Part shown: one piece after another, positions 1-9,751 of the stretch
Layout of the letters: each line of letters opens with the position of its first letter
How positions within the stretch are numbered: position 1 is the first letter of the stretch
From: Brenneria sp. hezel4-2-4
Lineage (GTDB): Bacteria > Pseudomonadota > Gammaproteobacteria > Enterobacterales > Enterobacteriaceae
Length of the DNA stretch: 64,000 bases
Direction: 5' to 3'
NCBI RefSeq assembly: GCF_013155275.1
Contig: NZ_JABJXS010000001.1
Span: 496,001 to 560,000 of the forward strand
The notes under the pieces: model-generated
What the model saw: only the letters and a program-made list of their open reading frames with translations
Databases searched by the model: none
Told to the model about the DNA's origin: nothing
Program-made: the position numbers and the translations under genes

Positions 1-1
1 A

Positions 2-24
2 AACAAGTATTTTAAATACAACTT
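2..24. promoter_or_regulatory. Probable NsrR operator upstream of hcp
   Basis: Two 11-base half sites flank a single central T. The inner 13 bases, GTATTTTAAATAC, form a perfect palindrome. From memory of the enterobacterial NsrR consensus (11-1-11, half site AAGATGYATTT), the left half matches at about 9 of 11 positions and the right half at about 10 of 11. NsrR is the nitric-oxide-sensing [4Fe-4S] repressor and hcp is one of its best-known targets, so NO-induced expression is inferred. The rest of the promoter lies outside the window. Confidence 0.75.
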
Positions 25-40
25 TAAAAAAGGAATCATT

Positions 41-1693
41 ATGTTTTGCGTGCAATGTGAACAAACCATTCATACCCCGGCAGGAAATGGCTGCTCTTAT
101 GCTCGGGGCATGTGTGGTAAAACCGCGGAAACCTCCGATCTGCAAGATCTGCTGGTTGCCGTGCTGCAAGGGCTATCGGCCTGGGCGCTGAAAGCCCGCG
201 AACTGGAGATTATCGATCACGATATTGACGGCTTTGCGCCACGCGCCTTTTTCTCCACCCTGACCAACGTTAACTTCGATTCGCAGCGGATTGTCGGTTA
301 CACGCGGCAGGCAATCGCGCTACGTCAATCGCTGGCGATTCGCTGTCGCCTGCTCGATGCGCAGGCAGCGGTCGATCATCCGATGGCGGAACTTCAACTG
401 GCGGGAAACGATATTCCGACGCTGCTGCGACAGGCGGCCGGTTACGCTCTTGATAATGATAAGGCCAGCGTGGGGGATGACATTCACGGTTTACGTATGC
501 TCTGCCTGTATGGGCTGAAAGGCGCCGCGGCGTATATGGAACATGCCCATGTGCTGGGCCAGTACGATGAAACCATTTATGCGCAATACCATGCTTTTAT
601 GGCCTGGCTGGGTACGCAGCCCGCCGATGCGGATACTCTGCTGAACAACGCCATGGGCATCGGTCAATTGAACTTTAAGGTGATGGCGATCCTCGATCGC
701 GGCGAAACGGAAGCCTATGGTCATCCGACGCCCACCCGCGTCAACGTCCGCTCTGTCGCCGGTAACGCCATTCTGATTTCGGGCCATGACCTGAAAGATT
801 TACGTATGCTGCTGGAACAGACCGAAGGCGCCGGGGTGAATATCTATACGCATGGCGAAATGTTGCCGGCGCACGGTTATCCGGAGCTGAGAAAATTCAA
901 ACATCTGGTCGGGAACTACGGCAGCGGCTGGCAGAATCAGCAAAGCGAATTCGCCAAATTCCCCGGTGCGATCGTCATGACCTCCAACTGTATTATCGAC
1001 CCGAACGTCGGCAACTACGGCGATCGCATCTGGACGCGCAGCATCGTCGGCTGGCCGGGCGTCAACCATCTGGAAGGCGACGATTTCAGCCCGGTGATTG
1101 CCCAGGCGCAACGTCTGGAGGGCTTCCCCTACAGTGAAATAGAGCGCCGGATTACCGTCGGCTTCGGCCGCGAAACCCTGCTGAGCGCCGCCGATACGGT
1201 GATCGATCTGGTGGCGCAAAAGAAATTGCGCCACGTCTTTCTGGTCGGCGGTTGCGACGGCAGCCGTGAAGAGCGCAGCTACTTCACCGATTTTGCCCGC
1301 AATGTGCCCGACGATTGCCTCATCATGACGCTGGCCTGCGGCAAATACCGCTTCAACAAGCTGGATTTCGGCACTCTGGAAGGCTTGCCTCGTCTGCTGG
1401 ATGTCGGTCAGTGCAACGACGCCTACTCCGCCATTATTCTGGCGGTGAAACTGGCTGAAAAACTGGGCTGCGGCATAAACGATCTGCCGCTCAGTCTGGT
1501 GCTGTCCTGGTTTGAACAGAAAGCCATCGTCATTCTGTTAACCCTGCTGTCCCTTGGGGTGAAAAATATCTACACCGGCCCCACCGCGCCGGGCTTCCTG
1601 ACGGACAATCTGCTGGCCATTCTGCATGAGAAATTCGGCATGCGGCCAATCACCACCGTCGCACAGGATATGAACGCCATTCTCGCCGCCTGA
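41..1693 (+). CDS. hcp: Hydroxylamine reductase / hybrid cluster protein Hcp
   Basis: A 550-residue protein, the same length as E. coli Hcp. It is a cytoplasmic iron-sulfur enzyme that reduces nitric oxide and hydroxylamine and that initiates protein S-nitrosylation in anaerobic E. coli. The N-terminal cysteines C3, C6, C18 and C25 have the class I spacing that binds the simple Fe-S cluster. Hybrid-cluster ligands are recognisable in the segments [39 protein letters not shown] and GQCNDAYS. The start follows an AAGGAA ribosome site. The usual partner hcr, the NADH-dependent reductase that normally follows, is absent: the next gene is ybjT. Confidence 0.97.
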   Translation: MFCVQCEQTIHTPAGNGCSYARGMCGKTAETSDLQDLLVAVLQGLSAWALKARELEIIDHDIDGFAPRAFFSTLTNVNFDSQRIVGYTRQAIALRQSLAIRCRLLDAQAAVDHPMAELQLAGNDIPTLLRQAAGYALDNDKASVGDDIHGLRMLCLYGLKGAAAYMEHAHVLGQYDETIYAQYHAFMAWLGTQPADADTLLNNAMGIGQLNFKVMAILDRGETEAYGHPTPTRVNVRSVAGNAILISGHDLKDLRMLLEQTEGAGVNIYTHGEMLPAHGYPELRKFKHLVGNYGSGWQNQQSEFAKFPGAIVMTSNCIIDPNVGNYGDRIWTRSIVGWPGVNHLEGDDFSPVIAQAQRLEGFPYSEIERRITVGFGRETLLSAADTVIDLVAQKKLRHVFLVGGCDGSREERSYFTDFARNVPDDCLIMTLACGKYRFNKLDFGTLEGLPRLLDVGQCNDAYSAIILAVKLAEKLGCGINDLPLSLVLSWFEQKAIVILLTLLSLGVKNIYTGPTAPGFLTDNLLAILHEKFGMRPITTVAQDMNAILAA

Positions 1694-1766
1694 TGAATTT
1701 ATACGCCGTCAACCCTACAGCTACAGGGTTCTGGCCCGACGCCGCCAGACAGCCGGCCTTTCCAGC

Positions 1767-1793
1767 CATGATGGCGCGCTCACCGCCATCATG
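1767..1793 (+). terminator. Hairpin after hcp, probable terminator
   Basis: A perfect 10-bp stem (CATGATGGCG with CGCCATCATG) encloses a 7-nt loop, 74 bases after the hcp stop. A T-rich but interrupted tract (gctttactgttgtttt) follows. It would separate hcp from ybjT. Confidence 0.55.
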
Positions 1794-1873
1794 CATCGCT
1801 TTACTGTTGTTTTCCCCGTTCCCGGCTATAGTAATAAACCGTATCGCGATTTGTCCTCCGGAGCCTATTCGTT

Positions 1874-3307
1874 ATGACATCCCATCCCGCCCCGATTCTG
1901 ATTCTGGGCGCCAGCGGCTATATCGGCCGTCACTTAACCGAACGGTTCAGTCGGCAGGGGTTGCCGGTGATTGCCGCCGCCCGCCGGATAGACGCCATTA
2001 ACGCGCAGCGCTGGCCGGGAGTGACGTGTCGGTCGGTTGATTTGTGTAAACCCGAAACGCTGACCGAAGGGCTGTGGGGCGCGGAAACGCTCTATTATCT
2101 GGTTCACAGCATGGGGGATGGTGAAAACTTTATCGCTAAAGAGCGTGTCGCGGCCATGAATCTGTTGCTGGCGCTGCCCGCCAGCCGGGTAAAACACATT
2201 GTTTATCTGGGTGCGCTACAGGCGAAAAATGACGGTTCTCCGCACTTGCAGGCCCGCAAAATCACCGGAGACATTCTGCGCGGCAGCGGCATACCGGTCA
2301 CGGAACTGCGGGCCGGCATTATTGTCGGCGCAGGTTCGGCCGCATTCGAGATCATGCGGGATATGGTGTACAACCTGCCGGTATTGACGCCGCCACGCTG
2401 GGTGCGCTCCAAATCTTCTCCGATTGCGCTGGAAAACCTGTTGGTCTACCTGACCGAGATCCGCCTTCATCCGGCCCCGGAACACCGCATTATGGATGCG
2501 GCAGGTCCGGAATATATCAGCTATCAGACCCTGTTTGAGCGTTTTATCGCCATCAGCGGCAAACGCCGTTTGTTGATCCCCGTGCCGATGCCGACGCATC
2601 TGGTTTCGGTCTGGTTTTTGCACCTGATCACCTCCGTTCCGCCGACGGTGGCCCGCGCGCTTATTCAGGGACTGAAACACGATCTTCAGGCGGATGGCTC
2701 GGCATTGCAGGCGCTGATCCCCCAGACGCTGCTCACCTTTGATCAGGCCGTGCGTACAACGCTGCAAAGCGAAATGGAAAGCACTCAAAGCGCCGACTGG
2801 GGCAACGATACGGAAGTCCGCGCCCGCTGGAAGCCGGACTACGGCTTCTATCCCAAACAGGCCGGGCATTCGGTCACCACTCCGGCATCCAGCCAGGCGC
2901 TTTGGCGGGTGGTTCAGCAGATCGGCGGCAAAGAGGGCTATTTCTATGCCAATGCGCTGTGGAAACTGCGGGCCAGGCTCGACGATCTCAGCGGCAACGG
3001 TGTGACCTATGGCCGTCCGGATCGGCCAACGCTCGAGATCGGCGATAAAATTGACGGCTGGAAAGTCATCTCCATCAAGCCACAGCGGCAATTGGTGATG
3101 CTGTTTGGCATGAAAGCGCCGGGGCTGGGGAAACTCACTTTTACCATCACCGATCGGGGCACCCAGCGCACGCTGGATGTCCGGGCGCGCTGGCACCCCG
3201 CCGGCTTTAACGGACTGGTCTACTGGTTCTTGATGATGCCGGCCCACCTGTTTATTTTCCGGGGCATGGCCGCGCGAATCGCCCGGCTGGCGGAAGAGAC
3301 CGCCTGA
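1874..3307 (+). CDS. ybjT: YbjT, NAD(P)-binding epimerase-like protein with DUF2867
   Basis: A 477-residue protein that matches E. coli YbjT over its whole length (476 residues). The N-terminal half is an atypical short-chain dehydrogenase/NmrA-type Rossmann domain with the nucleotide-binding motif GASGYIG near residues 12-18. The last ~140 residues are a DUF2867 domain. Its hydrophobic patches near the C-terminus ([16 protein letters not shown]) suggest membrane association. The substrate is unknown. The start is preceded by GGAG. In E. coli hcp and ybjT are separated by hcr, poxB and ltaE; here they are neighbours. Confidence 0.9.
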   Translation: MTSHPAPILILGASGYIGRHLTERFSRQGLPVIAAARRIDAINAQRWPGVTCRSVDLCKPETLTEGLWGAETLYYLVHSMGDGENFIAKERVAAMNLLLALPASRVKHIVYLGALQAKNDGSPHLQARKITGDILRGSGIPVTELRAGIIVGAGSAAFEIMRDMVYNLPVLTPPRWVRSKSSPIALENLLVYLTEIRLHPAPEHRIMDAAGPEYISYQTLFERFIAISGKRRLLIPVPMPTHLVSVWFLHLITSVPPTVARALIQGLKHDLQADGSALQALIPQTLLTFDQAVRTTLQSEMESTQSADWGNDTEVRARWKPDYGFYPKQAGHSVTTPASSQALWRVVQQIGGKEGYFYANALWKLRARLDDLSGNGVTYGRPDRPTLEIGDKIDGWKVISIKPQRQLVMLFGMKAPGLGKLTFTITDRGTQRTLDVRARWHPAGFNGLVYWFLMMPAHLFIFRGMAARIARLAEETA

Positions 3308-3320
3308 TGTCAGACCGCGG

Positions 3321-4163
3321 TTACAGCCTTGAACTTCCCGCCGCGCCATATTTTTCCAGCAGCGCGTCGACAATGGCTTCGGTTTGCGCATCCGCCAGTC
3401 CCTGATGATTTTCCGGGCGGAAATGCATTTGAAACGCGGCGATCGCCTGCCGTTTCTGACGTTCGGTCATGTCATCGGACAGCGGATAACCGTAGCGCGC
3501 CAGCTTATCCAGCAAACGCCCGACGTCCACCGGCTGACGTTCGGCTCTGCCATTGAGATAAAACGATACCCTCGCCTCGTCCGGCCAGGCGCCGATACCG
3601 GCCTGCGCCAGTGTTTGCCAAGGGAAAAGCGGGCCGGGATCCTGCTTACGCAACGGCGCAATATCGCTGTGCGCCACGACATCTTGTGGCGCAATCTGAT
3701 AACGCGCCACGATTTGACCGGCTATCGCCGTTAGCAGCGCAATTTGCTCCGCCGGAAAGGGCGTCCAGCGCATGCCGATCAGCGTTTGCCGATAACCCGG
3801 ATTTTCAAGTTCGATACCGATCGATGAATTATTCAGCCGGGTAAATCCGCGCCAACCGCTGACGCCGGCATGCCAGGCGGCCTGCGATTCCGGCACCAGA
3901 CGCCAGGCCACCGGTTTCCCGTTCTTCAGCGGCGGAACGGCCGGGATCAGATAGTGTGAACTGACCCGCTGATCGGTCAGAATATTCAGGGACGTTGGGA
4001 AATCTTCCGCCGTATAGTGAATCACCAGAAAGCGAATACGTGATTCCTGCGCCTGGGACGCCTGCGTGGTGACCAGATGGAACTCGTTTCGATCACGCCA
4101 GGAGGCGGCTGACTGGCAGCCGGCCAGGACAAACAGCATCAGCATAGTCATGCATTTAATCAT
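3321..4163 (-). CDS. amiD: N-acetylmuramoyl-L-alanine amidase AmiD, outer-membrane lipoprotein
   Basis: A zinc amidase that cleaves the amide bond between MurNAc (or anhydroMurNAc) and the stem peptide in peptidoglycan, anchored in the outer membrane. The protein has 280 residues (E. coli 276). The start was set at the ATG at 4163 because it has a GGAA ribosome site and gives a compact lipoprotein signal ending in LAGC with lipidated C16; the upstream ATG at 4184 has its ribosome site too close. Zinc ligands are H49 (LVIHYTAEDF) and the H and D of VAHSDIAPLRKQDPGP. A C-terminal peptidoglycan-binding helical domain ends in AIVDALLEKYGA. It faces ybjT, so the two are convergent with a gap of only 13 bases. 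Confidence 0.95.
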   Translation of the reverse strand: MIKCMTMLMLFVLAGCQSAASWRDRNEFHLVTTQASQAQESRIRFLVIHYTAEDFPTSLNILTDQRVSSHYLIPAVPPLKNGKPVAWRLVPESQAAWHAGVSGWRGFTRLNNSSIGIELENPGYRQTLIGMRWTPFPAEQIALLTAIAGQIVARYQIAPQDVVAHSDIAPLRKQDPGPLFPWQTLAQAGIGAWPDEARVSFYLNGRAERQPVDVGRLLDKLARYGYPLSDDMTERQKRQAIAAFQMHFRPENHQGLADAQTEAIVDALLEKYGAAGSSRL

Positions 4164-4209
4164 GGTGTTTCCGTTGCAACACATTCCTGCACAGACGATA
4201 ACCCGCTCA

Positions 4210-4533
4210 CTAACGGCGCACTTTTACCGCCGTACCGCTCACGGTCACCATCAGCATACTGCTGTCTTTGCCGACCGTCTCGTAATCAATATCAATGCCC
4301 ACGACGGCATTGGCGCCTAAATCCGCCGCCTGCTCCTGTAACTCTTTAAAAGCAATCAGCCGCGCTTTACGTAATTCTTTTTCATACGCCCCGGATCGGC
4401 CGCCGACGATGTCGCGTATTCCGGCGAAGAAATCACGAAAAATATTCGCGCCCAGGATCGCCTCCCCCGTCACGACGCCACAGTATTCGGTAATGGTAAA
4501 TCCTTCCAGACTCGGTGTGGTAGATAATTGCAT
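4210..4533 (-). CDS. ybjQ: YbjQ family protein (UPF0145)
   Basis: A 107-residue protein, nearly identical in length and sequence to E. coli YbjQ. The family forms pentamers in the crystal and was proposed to bind heavy metals, but no function is proven. Family signatures visible are [22 protein letters not shown] and [13 protein letters not shown]. The second of two adjacent ATG codons was chosen to match the family N-terminus MQLSTTP. It lies just upstream of amiD on the same strand with a 46-base gap. The ybjP gene that follows in E. coli is missing. Confidence 0.92.
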   Translation of the reverse strand: MQLSTTPSLEGFTITEYCGVVTGEAILGANIFRDFFAGIRDIVGGRSGAYEKELRKARLIAFKELQEQAADLGANAVVGIDIDYETVGKDSSMLMVTVSGTAVKVRR

Positions 4534-4757
4534 CATAGACTCTCTGACTGTTAACGGCGCGACAGCGCCTTTCTGCGATAGCGGATGTACTACCTTACCA
4601 CGCTATTATGCGCCAATATTTCCTGCCGGCATGTTTATGCCGATTGGGCGGAGATTATTATGCTTTACCGGCAAAATCGCCCCTCAAGCCGTACGCTAAT
4701 ATTTTGTGCTATTATTTACGCAATAAGTCGCCTGTTAGCAAATTTTAACCCATGGCG

Positions 4758-4775
4758 ATTGCATAACTATTCTGC
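4758..4775. promoter_or_regulatory. Candidate ArgR box upstream of artP
   Basis: TTGCATAACTATTCT matches the core of the ARG box (TGAAT, 4 A/T, ATTCA) at 8 of 10 core positions. It lies about 45 bases before the artP start. ArgR is known to repress the E. coli art genes in response to arginine. I could not find the expected second box at a clear 3-bp spacing, so this is only a candidate. Confidence 0.4.
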
Positions 4776-4819
4776 CGACGTTAACATTCGCGGCATCAAT
4801 GTCTATTCAATTCTTACGC

Positions 4820-5548
4820 ATGAGTATTCAACTAAACAGCATTAATTGTTTCTACGGCGCGCATCAGGCGCTATTCGACATCACTCTGGATTGTCCTGCG
4901 GGCGAAACACTGGTGCTGCTTGGGCCAAGCGGCGCGGGCAAGAGTTCTCTGCTGCGCGTGCTTAACCTGCTGGAAATGCCGCGCTCCGGCACGCTGTCCA
5001 TTGCCGGCAATCAGTTTGATTTCAGTCATGTCCCCGCCGATGGCGCTATTCGCGAATTACGTCAGAATGTCGGCATGGTTTTCCAGCAGTATAATCTGTG
5101 GCCGCACCTGACCGTTGCTCAAAACCTGATCGAAGCCCCCTGCCGCGTACTCGGGCTAGGCAAAGATCAGGCAAAGGCGCGTGCCGACAAGCTGCTTAGC
5201 CGCCTGCGCCTGAATGATTTTGCCGATCGTTATCCTCTGCACCTTTCCGGCGGTCAGCAGCAGCGCGTCGCCATTGCCCGCGCGTTGATGATGGAGCCTC
5301 AGGTGCTGCTGTTCGACGAGCCGACCGCCGCGCTGGATCCTGAAATCACCGCTCAGGTGGTGAACATCATCCATGAACTGACGCAAACCGGGATCACACA
5401 GGTTATCGTAACCCACGAAGTCGAATTTGCCCGCAAGACGGCCAGCCGGGTGGTGTATATGGAAAACGGCCGCATCGTGGAGCAAGGGGATGCCGGCCAC
5501 TTTGCCCAGCCGCAGACGCCTGAATTCGCCGGCTATTTATCTCATTGA
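4820..5548 (+). CDS. artP: Arginine ABC transporter ATP-binding protein ArtP
   Basis: The ATPase that energises L-arginine import together with ArtQ and ArtM at the inner membrane. Walker A is GPSGAGKSS, the signature is LSGGQQQ and Walker B is VLLFDEP with the following D-loop ALD. The start at 4820 ([13 protein letters not shown]) gives 242 residues, exactly the E. coli length; an in-frame ATG seven codons upstream begins with a near-copy, MSIQFLR, but is not conserved. It is the first gene of artP-artI-artQ-artM, and artI starts 20 bases after its stop. Confidence 0.97.
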   Translation: MSIQLNSINCFYGAHQALFDITLDCPAGETLVLLGPSGAGKSSLLRVLNLLEMPRSGTLSIAGNQFDFSHVPADGAIRELRQNVGMVFQQYNLWPHLTVAQNLIEAPCRVLGLGKDQAKARADKLLSRLRLNDFADRYPLHLSGGQQQRVAIARALMMEPQVLLFDEPTAALDPEITAQVVNIIHELTQTGITQVIVTHEVEFARKTASRVVYMENGRIVEQGDAGHFAQPQTPEFAGYLSH

Positions 5549-5568
5549 TTAACATCAGGAAAATCACG

Positions 5569-6300
5569 ATGAAAAAATTGATCGTTGCAGCACTTCTGGC
5601 GGGTTTGAGCGCATCGGCCAGCGCCGCCGACACCATCCGCTTTGCCACCGAAGCGTCTTATCCCCCGTTTGAGTTCGTGGATGCCAATAATAAAATTCAG
5701 GGTTTTGACATCGATCTGGCCAACGCGCTGTGCAAAGAGATGCAGGCGACCTGCACCTTCAGCAATCAGGCTTTCGACAGTCTGATCCCCGGCCTGAAAT
5801 TCCGCCGTTTTGAAGCGGTTATCGCCGGTATGGATATCACGCCGGAACGTCAGCAGCAGGTATTCTTTACTCAGCCGTACTATGACAACTCGGCGCTGTT
5901 TATCGCTCAGAAAGGTAAGGTCGCCGACACGGCGGCGCTGAAAGGCAAACGCGTCGGGGTGCAGAACGGCACTACGCATCAGAAATACCTGATGGAGAAG
6001 CACAGCGACATTACCACCGTTCCTTACGATAGTTATCAGAACGCGGTGCTGGATCTGAAAAACGGTCGGCTGGATGCGGTGTTCGGCGATACCGCCGTGG
6101 TGAATGAGTGGCTGAAACAGAACGCCAATCTGGCCGCGGTGGGGGAAAGCGTCACCGATAAAGATTATTTCGGCGTGGGTCTGGGGATTGCCGTTCGTCA
6201 AAACAATGACGCGCTGTTAAAACAATTCAACGACGCGCTCGACAAAATCAAGCAGGATGGCACTTATCAGACCATCTACAAAAAATGGTTCCAGCAGTAA
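5569..6300 (+). CDS. artI: Arginine ABC transporter periplasmic binding protein ArtI
   Basis: A periplasmic solute-binding protein (SBP family 3) that delivers arginine or related basic amino acids to ArtQM. The 243 residues begin with a type I signal peptide (MKKLIVAALLAGLSASASA, cleavage before ADTIRF). The family motif GFDIDLANALC and the ligand-domain segment TPERQQQVFFTQPYYDNSA are present. The start at 5569 has AGGA at the right distance. It is a close paralogue of artJ downstream and shares the NGTTHQKYL and DSYQNAVLDLKNGR segments with it. Confidence 0.97.
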   Translation: MKKLIVAALLAGLSASASAADTIRFATEASYPPFEFVDANNKIQGFDIDLANALCKEMQATCTFSNQAFDSLIPGLKFRRFEAVIAGMDITPERQQQVFFTQPYYDNSALFIAQKGKVADTAALKGKRVGVQNGTTHQKYLMEKHSDITTVPYDSYQNAVLDLKNGRLDAVFGDTAVVNEWLKQNANLAAVGESVTDKDYFGVGLGIAVRQNNDALLKQFNDALDKIKQDGTYQTIYKKWFQQ

Positions 6301-6311
6301 TCTGACGCTCA

Positions 6312-7028
6312 ATGATTGAATTTCAACCTCTTGCAAGCGCCGCCGGGATGACCGTCGGCCTTGCCGTCTGCGCCCTGGCGCTCGGGCTCACTCTCGCCAT
6401 GCTGTTTGCCATTTGGGAAACCGCCCGCTGGAAAGCGGTAAGCTGGAGTGGAACCGCGCTGGTGACGCTGTTGCGCGGCCTGCCGGAAATTCTGGTGGTG
6501 CTGTTTATCTATTTTGGCTCTTCCCAATTGCTGCTGATGCTGGCGGACGGTTTTACGCTGGATCTCTATCTGGTGCAGGTTCCGGTTAAGCTGGACATGG
6601 AGATGTACGAAATCAGCCCGTTCCTGTGCGGTGTTATCGCGCTGGCGCTGTTGTACGCCGCTTACGCCTCCCAAACGTTGCGTGGCGCGCTGAAGGCCGT
6701 TCCACAAGGGCAATGGGAGTCCGGTCAGGCGCTGGGACTGGGCAAATCGGCGATTTTCATCCGCCTGATCATGCCGCAGATGTGGCGTCATGCGCTGCCG
6801 GGTCTGGGCAACCAATGGCTGGTGTTGTTGAAGGACACCGCGCTGGTTTCGCTGATCAGCGTGAACGATTTGATGCTGCAAACAAAAAGCATTGCGACGC
6901 GAACGCAGGAACCCTTTACCTGGTACGTGGTCGCCGCGGCCATTTACCTGGCGATCACGCTGTTAAGCCAGTACGTTCTGAAACGTATTGAGCTGCGGAC
7001 GACGCGTTTTGAACGGAGGCCTTCCTGA
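6312..7028 (+). CDS. artQ: Arginine ABC transporter permease ArtQ
   Basis: An inner-membrane permease subunit of the HisMQ family, 238 residues as in E. coli, with about five transmembrane segments. The EAA loop that contacts ArtP is visible as [24 protein letters not shown] near residues 128-151. It starts 11 bases after artI and its stop overlaps the artM start (ATGA-type overlap of TGATG), which indicates translational coupling and 1:1 assembly with ArtM. Confidence 0.97.
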   Translation: MIEFQPLASAAGMTVGLAVCALALGLTLAMLFAIWETARWKAVSWSGTALVTLLRGLPEILVVLFIYFGSSQLLLMLADGFTLDLYLVQVPVKLDMEMYEISPFLCGVIALALLYAAYASQTLRGALKAVPQGQWESGQALGLGKSAIFIRLIMPQMWRHALPGLGNQWLVLLKDTALVSLISVNDLMLQTKSIATRTQEPFTWYVVAAAIYLAITLLSQYVLKRIELRTTRFERRPS

Positions 7029-7696
7029 TGCTCGCTTATCTACCTGAGCTATTAAAAGGCCTGCACACCAGTCTGACGCTGACGGTGGCGGCGATCGTCG
7101 TCGCCCTGCTGCTGTCGCTGCTGCTCACTGTCGTTCTGACCTTGAAAACGCCGGTGATTGCGCCGCTGGCGAAAGTCTATATCACCTTGTTCACCGGAAC
7201 GCCGTTGCTGGTTCAGATCTTCCTGATTTACTACGGCCCTGGCCAGTTCACGTCCATTCAGCAAATTCCCTGGCTGTGGAAACTGCTTTCTCAACCGTGG
7301 CTCTGTGCGATGGTCGCGCTGGCGCTGAACAGCGCGGCCTATACCACGCAGCTGTTTTACGGCGCGGTCAAGGCGATCCCCGCCGGGCAATGGCAATCCT
7401 GCGCCGCGCTGGGCATGTCGCAACGCCAGACGTTGCGTATTTTGCTGCCCTTTGCCTTTAAACGCGCGCTGTCGTCTTATTCAAATGAAGTCGTACTGGT
7501 GTTTAAAAGCACCTCGCTGGCCTACACCATCACCTTGATGGAAGTGATGGGCTACAGCCAGCTAATGTACGGACGCACCTATGATGTGATGGTTTTCGGC
7601 GCGGCGGGTATTATTTATCTGTGCGTCAATGGGGGGCTTACCCTGTTAATGCGCGTGATCGAACGCCGCGCGCTGGTATTTGAACGCCGTAACTGA
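7028..7696 (+). CDS. artM: Arginine ABC transporter permease ArtM
   Basis: The second inner-membrane permease of the arginine importer, 222 residues as in E. coli. The EAA loop is AVKAIPAGQWQSCAALGMSQRQTLR. It ends the artPIQM operon; artJ follows 61 bases later on the same strand behind its own likely promoter region. Confidence 0.97.
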   Translation: MLAYLPELLKGLHTSLTLTVAAIVVALLLSLLLTVVLTLKTPVIAPLAKVYITLFTGTPLLVQIFLIYYGPGQFTSIQQIPWLWKLLSQPWLCAMVALALNSAAYTTQLFYGAVKAIPAGQWQSCAALGMSQRQTLRILLPFAFKRALSSYSNEVVLVFKSTSLAYTITLMEVMGYSQLMYGRTYDVMVFGAAGIIYLCVNGGLTLLMRVIERRALVFERRN

Positions 7697-7712
7697 AACC
7701 GGAATCAATCCG

Positions 7713-7726
7713 TACAGTTAACTGTA
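7713..7726. promoter_or_regulatory. 14-bp perfect palindrome upstream of artJ
   Basis: TACAGTTAACTGTA sits between artM and artJ, about 30 bases before the artJ start. Its core AGTTAACT resembles the TrpR operator core, but the outer spacing differs and there is no known link between TrpR and artJ. It is not a recognisable ARG box. It may be a repressor site controlling artJ separately from artPIQM. Confidence 0.35.
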
Positions 7727-7757
7727 AATAAATAAAGAACCGATCTGGAGCAGGTAG

Positions 7758-8489
7758 ATGAAAAAATTATTGATCGCCACCTTACTGGCTGGAATGACAT
7801 TCAGCGCCGCCGCCGCGGACACCATCCGTTTTGCCTCATCGGCGACCTACCCTCCTTTCGAATCTCTGGATGCCAATAACGAAATCGTCGGTTTCGATAT
7901 GGATCTGGCGAAAGCGCTGTGCAAACAGATGCAGGCGACCTGTACCTTCACCAACCAGGCGTTTGACAGCCTGATCCCGGCGCTGAAATTCCGTCGCTAT
8001 GACGCGGTTATTTCAGGGATGGATATTACGCCGGATCGCAGCAAGCAGGTGGCGTTCACCCAGCCTTATTATGCCAACTCTGCCGTAGTGATCGCCCAGA
8101 AAGGAAAATTCACCGACTTTGCTGAACTGAAAGGCAAACGTATCGGTATGGAAAACGGCACCACGCATCAAAAATACCTGCATGACAAGCACCCGGAAGT
8201 GCAGACGGTCGCTTACGACAGCTACCAAAACGCGGTGCTGGATCTGAAAAACGGCCGTATTGATGGCGTGTTCGGCGATACCGCCGTGGTGAATGAGTGG
8301 CTTAAAACCAATCCGAATCTGGCTACCGTCGGCGAGCACGTGACCGATGCGGAATATTTTGGCACCGGTCTGGGCATCGCGGTTCGCCCGGATAATCAGG
8401 CGCTGCTGGAAAAACTGAATAACGCGCTGGACGCCATCAAAGCGGACGGCACCTATCAGGCCATCAACGATAAGTGGTTCCCGCAATAA
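7758..8489 (+). CDS. artJ: Arginine-binding periplasmic protein ArtJ
   Basis: A second periplasmic binding protein for the Art system; in E. coli ArtJ is the high-affinity, arginine-specific one and its gene is a separate transcription unit. It has 243 residues with a signal peptide ending SAAAA before DTIRFASS. Segments GFDMDLAKALC, GMDITPDRSKQVAFTQPYY and NGRIDGVFGDTAVV are diagnostic. It lies 61 bases downstream of artM, and it is clearly a duplicate of artI. Confidence 0.96.
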   Translation: MKKLLIATLLAGMTFSAAAADTIRFASSATYPPFESLDANNEIVGFDMDLAKALCKQMQATCTFTNQAFDSLIPALKFRRYDAVISGMDITPDRSKQVAFTQPYYANSAVVIAQKGKFTDFAELKGKRIGMENGTTHQKYLHDKHPEVQTVAYDSYQNAVLDLKNGRIDGVFGDTAVVNEWLKTNPNLATVGEHVTDAEYFGTGLGIAVRPDNQALLEKLNNALDAIKADGTYQAINDKWFPQ

Positions 8490-8505
8490 GTTTTTCGCCG
8501 CTCAC

Positions 8506-8533
8506 ACTACGCGGCCATTTTGCGCCGCGTAGT
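8506..8533. terminator. Hairpin between convergent artJ and rlmC
   Basis: A perfect 10-bp stem (ACTACGCGGC with GCCGCGTAGT) with an 8-nt loop sits between the two stop codons. Neither side has a clean T-run, so it may act as a 3'-end barrier rather than a strong intrinsic terminator. Confidence 0.55.
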
Positions 8534-8538
8534 CATAC

Positions 8539-9669
8539 TCACGCTTTTCTTTGCAACAGCGCCAGCACTTCATAGTGCGCCGTATGCGGAAACATATCGA
8601 ACAGTTGCACCCGTAGCACACGGTAGTCGTCCAATTCAGCCATATCCTTCGCCATGCTCTCGGCATTACAGCTGGAATAGAGAATGTAATCCGGCGCCAT
8701 ACGGCTCAGGTAGGCGCACAGCTCGCCTCCGATCCCCCGACGCGGCGGGTTGACCAGCACCAAATCAGGAATTTCCGCTTTAGCGGTGGCGAACTGTGTT
8801 GAATCCAGCGCCTGAAACTCCACCTGGGTTAACCCCAACTGTCGCGCGGAGCGGCGCGCACAGGCAATGGCTTCGGGGCTGATTTCAATCCCCGTCAGGC
8901 GCACTTGCGGCGACGCACAGTGCAAACCAAAGCCGCCCACGCCGCAGAATAAATCCCACATACTGCGAATGTTCAATTCAGCTACCCAGTCGCGGGCGGT
9001 GGCATACAACGCGGCGGCCACCTGCGGATTGGTCTGGAAAAAACTCTGCGGCCGGATATGCAACGGCACCCGATTTAACGCTTCGGCCAGTGAGGAAGCT
9101 TCGCTGAGAACGATCTCGGTCTTTCCTTCCATAATCGCCTGATGAACCGGCTGGATATTGGCGGAGATCACCTCAAGCTGGGGAAGTTGCTGCCGTAACC
9201 ACGGCAGCGCCGCGCGCAATGGCGCGAGCTTGCTTTCCGAACGTAAGACAAAACGCAGCATAAAAGCGCCGCTCAGGGTGCTTTGCGTCAGCAGCAGGTA
9301 TTTCAACTCTCCCCGGCGACGCGCGACGTTATAGGGCGTCAGTCCGGCTTTGGCGATAAAGGTCTTCAGTACGTCGAAAACCGGCAGGAAGCCGGCGGGA
9401 TAGAGCGGGCAGTCGCAAAGATCGACCGCAGTGCCATCCCGATGCAACATACCCAATAGCGGCCGCTCAACGCTTCCGCTGACCACCATTTTGGCTTTAT
9501 TACGAAACGCCGTCTGTGCCGACGGGCAAACAGGCAGCCATTGCCGAACCGTGCGTGACTGTAGCAAATCAGCAAGGTGTTGTTGTTTTTCGGATAATTG
9601 CTGTGGATAGGCTTTTTCCAGCCATTGGCAGGAACGGCAGGTTCCTGCGCTGTATCGGGCACAATGCAT
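8539..9669 (-). CDS. rlmC: 23S rRNA m5U747 methyltransferase RlmC
   Basis: An S-adenosylmethionine-dependent enzyme that makes 5-methyluridine at position 747 of 23S rRNA. It has 376 residues (E. coli 375). The N-terminal cysteines C3, C11 and C14, with a later CPLYP cysteine, form the [4Fe-4S] site of the RumB/RlmC group. The methyltransferase part shows FCGVGGFGL (SAM binding), NPPRRGIG and YSSCN with the catalytic nucleophile cysteine. The ribosome site before the ATG is weak. In E. coli it ends the potFGHI-ybjO-rlmC cluster; here a terminator-bearing repeat array separates it from ybjO and it has its own promoter. Confidence 0.96.
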   Translation of the reverse strand: MHCARYSAGTCRSCQWLEKAYPQQLSEKQQHLADLLQSRTVRQWLPVCPSAQTAFRNKAKMVVSGSVERPLLGMLHRDGTAVDLCDCPLYPAGFLPVFDVLKTFIAKAGLTPYNVARRRGELKYLLLTQSTLSGAFMLRFVLRSESKLAPLRAALPWLRQQLPQLEVISANIQPVHQAIMEGKTEIVLSEASSLAEALNRVPLHIRPQSFFQTNPQVAAALYATARDWVAELNIRSMWDLFCGVGGFGLHCASPQVRLTGIEISPEAIACARRSARQLGLTQVEFQALDSTQFATAKAEIPDLVLVNPPRRGIGGELCAYLSRMAPDYILYSSCNAESMAKDMAELDDYRVLRVQLFDMFPHTAHYEVLALLQRKA

Positions 9670-9712
9670 AGATTAAAAATATAACTGTCGCGATAAATGC
9701 AGAATGAGGCGG

Positions 9713-9721
9713 ATTATACCA
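9713..9721 (-). promoter_or_regulatory. Extended -10 promoter for rlmC
   Basis: On the minus strand the sequence reads TGGTATAAT, a perfect -10 hexamer with the TGn extension. It would start transcription about 37 bases before the rlmC ATG. No convincing -35 element is seen, as is usual for extended -10 promoters. It lies between the repeat array and rlmC, giving rlmC independent expression. Confidence 0.6.
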
Positions 9722-9751
9722 CCCCGATTGACGATCCCATCTATCTTTCAG

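Noticed and set aside
1693-1873. Residual hcr gene after hcp
   Set aside because: The gap is only 180 bases, contains a hairpin, and shows no flavodoxin-reductase-like or ferredoxin-like sequence.
2216-3391. 391-codon open frame on the minus strand opposite ybjT
   Set aside because: It lies fully antisense to a well-matched gene, and its composition (many R, H, Q, G) is typical of a reverse-strand shadow in GC-rich DNA.
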